A stretch of DNA of 8,970 nt from DATCHW01 sp036508135 (GTDB taxonomy: Bacteria > Bacteroidota > Ignavibacteria > Tepidaquicellales > Tepidaquicellaceae): NCBI GenBank assembly GCA_036508135.1, contig DATCHW010000113.1:1-8970 (forward strand). The letters are read 5' to 3'. A model generated the notes under the pieces. The model worked only from the letters and a program-made list of their open reading frames with translations. It made no database searches and had not been told where the DNA came from. Below, in pieces: positions 1 through 7,171 of this stretch. The position numbers were made by a program, and so were the translations under genes. Each line of letters opens with the position of its first letter. Within the stretch, counting starts at the first letter, position 1.

Positions 1-65
1 TGTTCATAATCTTTACCGTATGTAAAACAACGAGCTAAATAATTTTCCACATTTGAAGATTGCAT
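1..65 (-). CDS. 5' end of an unidentified gene (partial, runs off left edge)
   Basis: An open frame begins with ATG at position 65 on the minus strand and is still open at the window edge. It would start MQSSNVENYLARCF and continue for 21 complete codons. The codons read like ordinary soluble protein, with no signal peptide or membrane segment. There is no Shine-Dalgarno sequence, which is common for this genome style. A TAAATTTG box lies upstream on the minus strand (112-105) and matches the Bacteroidota -7 consensus TAnnTTTG, but no matching -33 element is visible. I do not recognise the protein, and 21 residues are too few for a function call. It could also be a chance open frame. Confidence 0.4.
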   Translation of the reverse strand, partial: MQSSNVENYLARCFTYGKDYE

Positions 66-186
66 AATTTTATGTTTAGTTTATACAATCTACAAAAATA
101 ATTACAAATTTAATAGTATATTCTTTATCCTTATGGCATTAGGGTTTGGGGGTGTGTTCAATATATTACTTGTACTGTCAAGTTTA

Positions 187-236
187 AGACCTGAAAACAC
201 AACAAACTTTTCACTATGAACTTGTTTTCGGGGTCT
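187..236. repeat. Imperfect inverted repeat / hairpin
   Basis: AGACCTGAAAACA (187-199) can pair with TGTTTTCGGGGTCT (223-236): 13 pairs including one T.G wobble, with one bulged G at 230. The 23-nt loop could form a further small TTCA/TGAA stem. Read on the plus strand it is followed by CGTTTTAT, so it might act as a weak terminator there; on the minus strand no T-tract follows. It lies between the minus-strand micropeptide unit and the partial gene at the left edge. Its function is unknown. Confidence 0.4.
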
Positions 237-264
237 CGTTTTATAACACATAAAATCTTTATAT

Positions 265-306
265 AAAAAAAGCCCGAAACTAGGGGGATAGAAATTCCGG
301 GCTTTT
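265..306 (-). terminator. Rho-independent terminator behind the micropeptide ORF
   Basis: On the minus strand AAAAGCCCG pairs perfectly with CGGGCTTTT (303-306 and 298-302 against 268-276). The stem extends inward by a G.T and two A-T pairs, leaving a loop of about 15 nt. A run of seven T residues (271-265, partly in the stem) directly follows the GC-rich base. The orientation fits only a transcript coming from the right on the minus strand, and the sole ORF there is the 30-codon frame ending 26 bp upstream. Confidence 0.75.
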
Positions 307-331
307 GAGAGGTATATGAAGTTAAGTTAAG

Positions 332-424
332 CTAAAATTTTATTATAAATCCTAGTACAACTGTTATCGTTACAAATACAATTACATCAATACATGCGAA
401 ATAAAAATTTGTGTATTTCTTCAT
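332..424 (-). CDS. Putative 30-residue single-pass membrane micropeptide
   Basis: The frame has ATG at 424-422, 30 codons, and a TAG stop at 334-332. It starts MKKYTNFYFACID and is followed by a continuous hydrophobic stretch rich in Val/Ile/Phe/Thr (about residues 6-28), ending in Ile-Ile-Lys-Phe. This is the layout of a small inner-membrane peptide with positive residues at the N-terminus. A three-codon frame (ATG ACT AAA TGA, 432-421) overlaps its start as ATGA, which might be a leader or chance. There is no clear Shine-Dalgarno sequence. A terminator lies just 26 bp past the stop, making a compact transcription unit separate from its neighbours. I do not recognise the peptide; it shows none of the features I would expect of CydX, KdpF or CcoQ. 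An alternative is that the region encodes a small RNA and the frame is incidental. Confidence 0.5.
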   Translation of the reverse strand: MKKYTNFYFACIDVIVFVTITVVLGFIIKF

Positions 425-495
425 TTAGTCATTTTTAATAATTACAGTATAATTACTTATATATTTTTAAAAAACAAGTAATTTTACTTCCTTAT

Positions 496-524
496 AACTT
501 AAGGCAAACTATTTTGATTGTCAA
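496..524 (-). promoter_or_regulatory. Candidate promoter for the micropeptide unit
   Basis: The minus strand has a perfect TTGACA at 524-519 and, after a 17-nt spacer, TAAGTT at 501-496, which keeps only T1, A2 and T6 of the -10 consensus. Transcription would start around 490, giving a leader of about 65 nt. Between it and the ORF is an 8-bp-arm inverted repeat (AATTACTT 451-458, AAGTAATT 476-483). The rest of 425-692 is AT-rich and gene-free, with a 12-bp palindrome GGTATTTATACC at 613-624. The call is weak because sigma factors of this group often use a different consensus. Confidence 0.28.
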
Positions 525-692
525 GACTAAAATTAATTTTTTCAGCTTATCATTTATTTTTTCACTAAAATCATGATAAAACCAAATATAGAGTCAAGTT
601 TTCGTTTATGTCGGTATTTATACCACTTAAATGAGTTAAAACTACTTATTTTTAATTAACGCAGTTTAAAAGCTATTATATTCGGGTTGGAC

Positions 693-3600
693 TTATTTTT
701 CGAGTTTTTTGATGATAATGTTTAGTAATACTAAAAGCTGGTCTTTTGTGTAAGGTTTTGATATGTAATAATCACATCCCAAATTCAAAAATCTTTCCTT
801 GTCTCCTACCATTGAATATGCTGTGAGTGCGGATACTGGTACATTTTTGTATCCCGGTATTAGACGGATTTTTTTTAGTGTCTCTATTCCGTCTTTTCCC
901 TTCAGATTAATATCAAGCAGTATGATATCAAATTGTTTACTGTTTGCAAGTTTCAGAGCACCTTCTTCGTCGCTTGCTTCCTCTGTTATAAATTTATCTC
1001 TCAGGAAAATTCTTACCATTTTTTTATTTATTTCATCATCTTCGATTACTAACACTTTATACATTTTTTTAACGCTATCCACATTTGTAACTTCTGCTTT
1101 ATTTTGGGGTATCACTTTGTTCAAGGTTTTATCTTTTGTATAAAATTCTTTTTCTGCCGCAGGAAAACTAATTGTAAAAGTTGTTCCTCTTCCGAATTCG
1201 CTTTCAAATTCAATGGTACCTCCCATAATTTCCACGAATTTTTTTGTGATCGTTAGCCCAAGCCCCGTGCCTTCGTAAGTGCGGCTTAATCCTTCGCTCA
1301 CCTGCCGGAAAGGTTCGAATATAAGAGCTTTATTCTTTTCAGCAATTCCAATTCCTGTATCGGAAATTTTAATATATGCTCTTTGCCCTTTATCGCTTTT
1401 TAATAATCCAGTCTCGATAATTATTTGTCCTTCTTTTGTAAATTTTATTGCATTATTCACAAGGTTTGAGATAACCTGTGTAAGGATATATTCATCAACT
1501 ACAATATAAACATTCGGTTCATCAAAAACGGTCTTTAGGTCAATTTTCTTTTCTTTGGCGCTGATCATAAATAGTTTTCCGATTTCTGATATTACACCCG
1601 TCAGATTTACAAGTTTTTTCCTCAGGTCCACTTTATCCGATTCTATTTCTGACAGGTCTAAAATTGAGTTGAGTGTGTGATTCAACCTGCGGCTGCCTTT
1701 AAGTACGATCTCAGCCATATCCTTGAATTCCTTCTTGTCGAGGAATTCCTTCTTGTCGAGTTCGGTGTAAAGCATTTCTGAGAATCCGAGAATTCCGGTG
1801 AGTGGTGTTCTTAACTCGTGGCTTATATTTGCGAGAAAATTCGATTTTAACCTGTTCATTTCTTCTGCTTTTTCTTTTGCAATATACAGCTCTTTTTCAG
1901 CCGTTTTCCTCAATGAAATATCTTCCATTATTATTAAGAAGTGCGAATTAAATCCTTTTTTATCTTTGATAGGAGAGACTGTTATGGACTCGTAATATTT
2001 TTCTCCGTTTTTCCTGACAGTAGAAATTTCACCCGACCAGGTATTACCCTGATAAATTTTTTCCCATAAACGTTTGAATTTATCTTTGAAAAGAATATGA
2101 GGAGAAATTTCAGATAAATCTTTTCCAATTACCTCTTCATATTTATAACCGGTAATCAGTGTGAATTTATTGTTGATATATTCTATAATTCTCTTTGAAT
2201 TTGTTATGGCAATTGCATTCGGGCTTTGTTCCACAGCATGGGATAACTTTCTTATCAGCTCCTGTTTTTCTCTTAGTTCAGTAACATCAGTCTGCGTACC
2301 CCAAAGTCTTAGAAGTTTTCCGTTTTCAATAATTCCGAAAGCATTATTCGAAATATATTTTGTTTTCCCGTTTTTATCGTATTCTATCGTTTCGTCATTA
2401 ACTATCTTATATCCTTTTTCGATAAATTTTTTCATTATCTCCAGATTGACGGGGTCATCAAAATTTCCGTAGAAATCAACATAGGTCTTATTAATTAACT
2501 CTTCTTTGGATTCATAACCATACATTTTTGCCATAGCTTCATTGCATTCCTCGATAACTCCTGTCCTGAACATTGCTTTTATCTGCTCATCTACCGGAAG
2601 GGAAATATCCACCGGCTCTTTCATTTCCATTCTGTAAATTCCTTCTATACTCTGGGATATAAAAGCACGGTATCTTTCTTCACTCGCCTTTAACGAATCT
2701 TCAGTTTTCTTTTTTTCAGAAATATCATTTACAATTGCTATTCCGCTGTTTACTCTTCCATCGGAATCTTTTAAAGGGGCGGTAAGCATTTGAATCCATA
2801 TTACATTATTACTGTTTGTTGCTTTGTAAAGCCCTTCATATGAACCTTCCTCTCCCGTCAGTGCAATCTTTATACACGGTAAAATATTTTTATCATTCAG
2901 GGTTTTCATATCCAATCCTAGAAGTACATATTTTGGTATATTCAGTATAGAAGAGATTTTATCGTTGCAATTTGTTATCGTGAGATTCAAATCATATACG
3001 AATATTCCAACCGGTGAGTGTCCGAAAAGAAGTTTGTATTTCTCCTTGCTTTCCCTATGCAGCTCTTCGGCTTTCTTGAGTTCCGTAATATCATGTGCAA
3101 TTCCTACCACGTAATCTTTAGGTCCCTTAGCATCCTGCCACAAAAACCATTTCGTTTTACCGTCCTTGTTTTTAACCTGCCTCTCATAAGGCTTAGTGTT
3201 CACTTTATCTTTACCTGAAGCTATATTAGAATTTTTTTTTATCTCAAGCTTTATTTGTTCCTTATCGTTCCAGATCTTTTCCCACCACCCTCTTCCCAGG
3301 AGCTCTTTAGTTGAATACCCCAGAATATCTTTTACGGACGGACTTGCATAAATTATTGAACCTTTAGAATCTGCCACTAATACAATCGAGTTGACCCGCT
3401 CGAGTATTTCGTCGGATAAACTTAATTTTTCTTCAATCTTGAATTGCTCGATATAATATTCTTTTTGTTTGGATAATACCTTCCTTGCAGTGCTTTTGAT
3501 AAGATAATAAATGATTATTGTGGTAGCTAAAACAAAGAATGCCCCTTTATAAGATGAAAATGTCACATATGCAGGCATCGAAGGAGCTAATAAAACAAGT

Positions 3601-3716
3601 AGATTATCACTAAACAGAATCCATAATAATGATATAACAAAATAAACTATTGATATTTTCAATGCTGGAAATTCCGGGGACTCCTGAATTATATTCGGTT
3701 TATCGTTTATCATCAA
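693..3716 (-). CDS. Membrane-anchored hybrid sensor histidine kinase (4 PAS, HisKA, HATPase_c, REC)
   Basis: This 1007-residue sensor kinase autophosphorylates on His and passes the phosphate to its own receiver. Two N-terminal membrane helices (about 18-42 and 57-75) with a short loop anchor it, so sensing is likely cytoplasmic or at the membrane. Four PAS/PAC modules follow: about 101-215, 224-336, 347-480 (an expanded PAS with CNEAMAKMYGY) and 487-605. The HisKA H-box is ISHELRTP with phospho-acceptor His633. The ATPase shows the N-box NLVNNAIKFT (751-760), DTGIG (786-790), an F-box at 800-803 and GTGLGL (816-821). The receiver (887-1003) has Asp893/Asp894, phospho-acceptor Asp935, Thr965 and Lys987, all intact. 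There is no HPt or DNA-binding output domain, so a separate partner is expected. ATG ATG starts at 3716 and 3713 are both possible; neither has a Shine-Dalgarno sequence. An 18-bp duplication lengthens the HisKA hairpin. The ligand is unknown, and no cognate regulator is adjacent. Confidence 0.95.
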   Translation of the reverse strand: MMINDKPNIIQESPEFPALKISIVYFVISLLWILFSDNLLVLLAPSMPAYVTFSSYKGAFFVLATTIIIYYLIKSTARKVLSKQKEYYIEQFKIEEKLSLSDEILERVNSIVLVADSKGSIIYASPSVKDILGYSTKELLGRGWWEKIWNDKEQIKLEIKKNSNIASGKDKVNTKPYERQVKNKDGKTKWFLWQDAKGPKDYVVGIAHDITELKKAEELHRESKEKYKLLFGHSPVGIFVYDLNLTITNCNDKISSILNIPKYVLLGLDMKTLNDKNILPCIKIALTGEEGSYEGLYKATNSNNVIWIQMLTAPLKDSDGRVNSGIAIVNDISEKKKTEDSLKASEERYRAFISQSIEGIYRMEMKEPVDISLPVDEQIKAMFRTGVIEECNEAMAKMYGYESKEELINKTYVDFYGNFDDPVNLEIMKKFIEKGYKIVNDETIEYDKNGKTKYISNNAFGIIENGKLLRLWGTQTDVTELREKQELIRKLSHAVEQSPNAIAITNSKRIIEYINNKFTLITGYKYEEVIGKDLSEISPHILFKDKFKRLWEKIYQGNTWSGEISTVRKNGEKYYESITVSPIKDKKGFNSHFLIIMEDISLRKTAEKELYIAKEKAEEMNRLKSNFLANISHELRTPLTGILGFSEMLYTELDKKEFLDKKEFKDMAEIVLKGSRRLNHTLNSILDLSEIESDKVDLRKKLVNLTGVISEIGKLFMISAKEKKIDLKTVFDEPNVYIVVDEYILTQVISNLVNNAIKFTKEGQIIIETGLLKSDKGQRAYIKISDTGIGIAEKNKALIFEPFRQVSEGLSRTYEGTGLGLTITKKFVEIMGGTIEFESEFGRGTTFTISFPAAEKEFYTKDKTLNKVIPQNKAEVTNVDSVKKMYKVLVIEDDEINKKMVRIFLRDKFITEEASDEEGALKLANSKQFDIILLDINLKGKDGIETLKKIRLIPGYKNVPVSALTAYSMVGDKERFLNLGCDYYISKPYTKDQLLVLLNIIIKKLEK
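1725..1760. repeat. Perfect 2 x 18-bp tandem duplication inside the kinase gene
   Basis: The 18-bp unit GAATTCCTTCTTGTCGAG occurs at 1725-1742 and again at 1743-1760 without a mismatch. On the coding (minus) strand it encodes LDKKEF twice (residues 653-664), keeping frame. It lies between the H-box helix and the second helix of the dimerisation/phosphotransfer domain, i.e. at the tip of the helical hairpin. Nucleotide identity, including synonymous positions, suggests a recent slippage event. Confidence 0.95.
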
Positions 3717-3874
3717 TTTATCTAAATTAAGTAAATTATTTACATTTTAATATTCATTTCCGATGACAAATAGGTAAAAAAATACATCCGACCAAAATAA
3801 TTGGTGCTGACTCTAAAAGCAAGTTAACCCTTTTGTTAATCTAAGGAGTGGAAAGAGGATAGTATTATATAAGA

Positions 3875-3927
3875 AAATTAAAATTTTAATTTGCCGGGAG
3901 TCTTACTATAAAAATCTGTAAGACTCC
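3875..3927 (-). terminator. Hairpin terminator downstream of the TonB-dependent receptor, with adjacent AT palindrome
   Basis: GGAGTCTTAC (3897-3906) and GTAAGACTCC (3918-3927) form a perfect 10-bp stem with an 11-nt loop, 17 bp beyond the receptor's stop codon. On the minus strand it is followed not by a simple T-run but by a perfect 18-bp AT palindrome (3875-3892). It probably ends the receptor transcript and insulates the kinase gene. The remaining spacer (3717-3874) must hold the kinase promoter; I see no convincing consensus there, only repeated TTAAC half-sites around 3824-3839. Confidence 0.55.
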
Positions 3928-3943
3928 GCGACAATAAATTATT

Positions 3944-6367
3944 TTACAATCCGGTTCGAAATGTAATTACAAAATTTCTACCGGGGGCATTCATTCCTGA
4001 AGCAAATGACCGGTAATTTTTATCGAGTATGTTATCTAATCTTGCCTGTAATTGAAAGTTTGGAGTAAACTGATATGCTCCACTTAAGTTCAATGTGTAC
4101 CAGCCGGGCATACCATTCGGAGTTGCATCGGCAAAATTATCTTCACCAAGCATATTATAATCCCAGACGTGTTTCCATCCGTTATATAAAATACTGAAAT
4201 CACCTTTAAATTTATCGAGATTCAGGATCAAACTGGCTTTCCCGATTACAGGCGGAATATGGTCAAGCGGATAATCAGTTGAATCCGTCTTGATTCTTCC
4301 ATACGTAAAGCTTACCGAACTTGTCAGTGAAAGATAACTTGTCAGGTCGGCAGAGAGACCCAGTGTATATCCGAGTATGTATGCTCCCTTATCAGCATTT
4401 TGATTAGCCGAAACCAGCGCGGGATATCCCTGGTACATTATTGTATCAAGTCCGTTAAAAGTGGATGGTCCTGATGTTATTGCATTCTTGAACCAGGTGG
4501 CAAAAGCTACACCTTCAAGTTTGATTCTGTTATCAAAGATTTTTGAAATGCCGAATTCACCGGTATAAGTATATTCAGGTTTAAGGTCTGGATTAGGCAC
4601 AATAACACTTCCAAGAGTTGTAGCAGTGCCTTTAACAGTTTCAAAAACTTTTGTTAAATCATCCACATCAGGTGCTCTGAATCCTGTTGCCCCATTGATG
4701 TAAAATCTCCAATCACTTGTGGGCATATAAACAAGTCCGAGTTGACCTGTTAATGCTATGTTTTTTTGGTCTGCTTCTTTGAATGGGAAATTGTAGAATG
4801 TTGTATCGTTAAACTTCGAATTCAACGCAACATAACTAAGGCGTAATCCGTCAGATAAAACGAATTGATTGTTTATTTCCCAGGAATGAGAAAAATAACC
4901 GGCCATTGAGTACATATAACTTCCGCCATCCGGATATCTTGTACTTGAAGGAGATTCAACATTAGTATTTATATTCTTCGAAGATGCAGTAGAATTAACT
5001 TTGTTATAAGTCCCTTCAATTCCGTAGCGAAGTTCATTTGATTTTAATTTTTTGAACATATCGAGATTAAGTGTAAATACATCCACTTTCTCGTTCTGGC
5101 TTACAAGGTTGACGTTCCCAAATCTTCTTGAAACTCTGCTTTCCTTGATATTCTGATAAGCCGCTATTATCTGGGCGTTGTCATAAAAAGATTTTTCATT
5201 TTTTAAATCGAGTTTGTAAGAACCCATTAACCTTGTTTCAGGTCCGTAATACCATTGTGCGTAAGAGAATTTTCCGCTTCCACCGATAGTATTTAATCTG
5301 TCATATCGCGGTATATCATTAGTATTGGAAAACTGGAAATTAAAGGTATGTTTCACATTTTCGCTTTGCTTGAATAATAATTTCCCGAGAATATCATACT
5401 GGTTATAACCTGTCTGTTTCTGAATATTATAATCGTCATTAGTAATCATTAAGTCGGTTCCATTAACGCGTTCAGTATAAAATCTTCTTTTCCAGGCTTC
5501 GTTAGTAGTAATATCATAATTATCACCCATTCTAAGGTCACCAAAAGATGAATATGTAAAACTTCCGAAGAATCCGAATTTCTTACCGCCTATGTTCACA
5601 TTCAAATGACCTGTTTTTTCATTATCTGCTGTTGAGTATCGTCCGAAAGCATCACCTTTCCAGACAATATTATCATTATTGCTGAGAATAGGATTACGGG
5701 TATAAAAGCTCAATACACCTCCGAGAGCGTCACTTCCGTACATGAGTGAACCTGAACCAAAAAGTAATTCAATTCTATCTATCACATTATTATCTATTCT
5801 GAGAACGTTTTGAAGATGCCCAGCTCTGAATATTGCATTATTAAGTCTGACTCCGTCAATTACAATTAATATCCTGCTTGCTTCAAAGCCCCTTAAAATT
5901 GGACTTCCACCACCAAGCTGGCTTTTCTGAACAAAAATTCCACCTGTTTTTTCGAGTAAATCTCCTGTGTTCTGCACATTTAAATATTTTATATCTTTTT
6001 CATTTAATACAAGTATTTCTCTTGGAACATCCTTTTGATTTTCATTAAATCTATTAGCAGAAACTATTATTTCATCAGTAGTATATGATTTTTCAGATAA
6101 CGCAACATAAAACCCGAATGATTCGACCATTGAATAACTAAGAACTTCCGGAGCATAACTTGTAGTACTGAAAGAAATTGCAGATTCATTTTTAAATTTG
6201 GAAATATCTGCTTTTCCATTTATATCTGTTGTTAATGACAGTCCTGTTCCTGCTGAAATAGATACATTATATAAAGGTTTTAAAGTTGTCTTATCTACGA
6301 CTGTAACCGTTTGACTATATCCAAGAACAGAATACAGTAAAAAAATTAATAATAAAATCTTTTTCAT
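3944..6367 (-). CDS. TonB-dependent outer-membrane receptor (hemin/hemoglobin-receptor-like, ligand unproven)
   Basis: This 807-residue outer-membrane receptor imports a ligand using TonB/ExbBD energy. It has a signal peptide MKKILLLIFLLYSVLGYS with likely cleavage before Gln19. A short carboxypeptidase-regulatory-like beta domain follows (about 20-95), then a TonB-box-like DEIIVSA (98-104). The plug domain (about 112-226) contains LRGF (158-161), DGVRLNNAIFR (171-181) and YGSDALGGVL (210-219). The C-terminal beta-barrel runs to the end. Two motifs of heme-receptor families are present, FRAP (563-566) and NPDL (592-595), but no histidine lies between them, whereas classic heme receptors carry a conserved one. 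Heme specificity is therefore doubtful, and a siderophore or metal complex is equally possible. It sits 106 bp downstream of the 179-residue membrane protein on the same strand, probably co-transcribed. The start is set by the signal peptide; there is no Shine-Dalgarno sequence. The length and both ends look complete. Confidence 0.95.
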   Translation of the reverse strand: MKKILLLIFLLYSVLGYSQTVTVVDKTTLKPLYNVSISAGTGLSLTTDINGKADISKFKNESAISFSTTSYAPEVLSYSMVESFGFYVALSEKSYTTDEIIVSANRFNENQKDVPREILVLNEKDIKYLNVQNTGDLLEKTGGIFVQKSQLGGGSPILRGFEASRILIVIDGVRLNNAIFRAGHLQNVLRIDNNVIDRIELLFGSGSLMYGSDALGGVLSFYTRNPILSNNDNIVWKGDAFGRYSTADNEKTGHLNVNIGGKKFGFFGSFTYSSFGDLRMGDNYDITTNEAWKRRFYTERVNGTDLMITNDDYNIQKQTGYNQYDILGKLLFKQSENVKHTFNFQFSNTNDIPRYDRLNTIGGSGKFSYAQWYYGPETRLMGSYKLDLKNEKSFYDNAQIIAAYQNIKESRVSRRFGNVNLVSQNEKVDVFTLNLDMFKKLKSNELRYGIEGTYNKVNSTASSKNINTNVESPSSTRYPDGGSYMYSMAGYFSHSWEINNQFVLSDGLRLSYVALNSKFNDTTFYNFPFKEADQKNIALTGQLGLVYMPTSDWRFYINGATGFRAPDVDDLTKVFETVKGTATTLGSVIVPNPDLKPEYTYTGEFGISKIFDNRIKLEGVAFATWFKNAITSGPSTFNGLDTIMYQGYPALVSANQNADKGAYILGYTLGLSADLTSYLSLTSSVSFTYGRIKTDSTDYPLDHIPPVIGKASLILNLDKFKGDFSILYNGWKHVWDYNMLGEDNFADATPNGMPGWYTLNLSGAYQFTPNFQLQARLDNILDKNYRSFASGMNAPGRNFVITFRTGL

Positions 6368-6413
6368 TTTGAAATTATTTATATTTTAAAAATATTTAAA
6401 AATGTAATATTTA

Positions 6414-6448
6414 TTTAATTAATTTCTCTTAGTAAGAAATTAATTAAA
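6414..6448. repeat. Perfect 14-bp-arm inverted repeat between the two minus-strand genes
   Basis: TTTAATTAATTTCT (6414-6427) and AGAAATTAATTAAA (6435-6448) are exact reverse complements around the 7-nt loop CTTAGTA. The element lies between the stop of the 179-residue protein and the start of the receptor. It is almost purely A/T, so its RNA hairpin would be only moderately stable and has no T-run behind it in either direction. It may be an operator, an mRNA processing/stability element, or a partial attenuator setting the ratio of the two products. Confidence 0.7.
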
Positions 6449-6473
6449 ATATTTTTTAAAAATGAGAATGTTA

Positions 6474-7013
6474 TTATGAAAGTTCTGGAGGAGGAGTAAT
6501 TACTTCAAGGTAAATGTTAGAATAATTGGATTCCTTATGTGAAAAATTGCAATCGAATTTTGTCAGGTACTGATTGCTATAATAAAATGTGGAAAAAGCT
6601 TCTTTAATAATTAGTTTTATAAAATTCGTAACAGGATTATTACAATTCTGATTTGTATGCTGTTGAGCGAAGGAAGCAAATGCATCATTCAGAGCATCTT
6701 CGTTTTCATCTCCGTAACAATAAAAGATGACATCATTTCCTGTAATTTCTTTTTTACAAATGTCATACATTTTACCATAATAACTGATTTCAGATTCATT
6801 AAATTCAATAAACTCATTGTTATTGATAATTTCATTAACAGGGATTTTAAGTATTGTAAGCTGGTTTTCGGTTAAAAAACTGCTGAATTTTTCATATGCC
6901 ATATTTTTGAAAATGAATTGCATCTCAAAATAAGCAATAACATAGCCGAAGCTGTTAAAAACAATTAAAAAAATCAGTAATATTGAGATATACTTTTTAT
7001 TCAAATGTAACAT
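6474..7013 (-). CDS. Membrane-anchored protein of unknown function encoded upstream of the receptor
   Basis: This 179-residue protein has one N-terminal hydrophobic segment (about 9-28) preceded by Lys6-Lys7, so it is a signal anchor or an uncleaved signal peptide with the rest in the periplasm. The following domain has a patch of alternating hydrophobic and acidic residues (about 53-100), including YGKMYDICKKEI and NDVIFYCYGDE. Four cysteines (86, 99, 124, 155) could form disulfides. The extreme C-terminus is TPPPELS, a proline-rich tail. There is no lipobox and I recognise no named domain. It resembles uncharacterised Bacteroidota-group proteins that I recall next to TonB-dependent receptors; that is memory, not a search result. 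It is probably transcribed with the receptor 106 bp downstream, so an accessory role in ligand handling is plausible but unproven. The start is the only ATG that includes the membrane segment. Confidence 0.85.
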   Translation of the reverse strand: MLHLNKKYISILLIFLIVFNSFGYVIAYFEMQFIFKNMAYEKFSSFLTENQLTILKIPVNEIINNNEFIEFNESEISYYGKMYDICKKEITGNDVIFYCYGDENEDALNDAFASFAQQHTNQNCNNPVTNFIKLIIKEAFSTFYYSNQYLTKFDCNFSHKESNYSNIYLEVITPPPELS

Positions 7014-7044
7014 TTCTTTTATGGCAAATTAAAGTAAAGATATA

Positions 7045-7071
7045 ATTAGACATTATCAACATATTAGACAT
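7045..7071. repeat. Pair of 9-bp direct repeats upstream of the 179-residue protein
   Basis: ATTAGACAT occurs at 7045-7053 and 7063-7071, 18 bp start to start, 32-58 bp upstream of the minus-strand start codon at 7013. The position and spacing are compatible with two regulator half-sites near the promoter of the receptor unit. In DNA this AT-rich the match could be chance. Confidence 0.35.
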
Positions 7072-7171
7072 CAGAAAAAAAACTTGATTTTTAATATTTT
7101 CCATTAATTAAAATTATTTTAGTACTTTATTTATATATTGTTAAGAAAAAAAAAACTCAATATTTTTATAT

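Noticed and set aside
121..180. G-rich run (GGGTTTGGGGGTGTG) as a G-quadruplex or promoter signal
   Set aside because: There are too few separate G-tracts for a stable quadruplex and no consensus promoter boxes.
573..659. 28-codon plus-strand frame (MIKPNIESS...) in the gap before the kinase
   Set aside because: No ribosome binding site, no terminator, mixed composition, and the neighbouring signals (promoter, terminator) face the other way; likely chance.
799..1143. Plus-strand frames across the kinase gene (e.g. 114 codons here)
   Set aside because: They are antisense to the receiver domain whose catalytic residues are all intact on the minus strand; Ser/Phe/Leu-rich composition is typical of antisense shadows.
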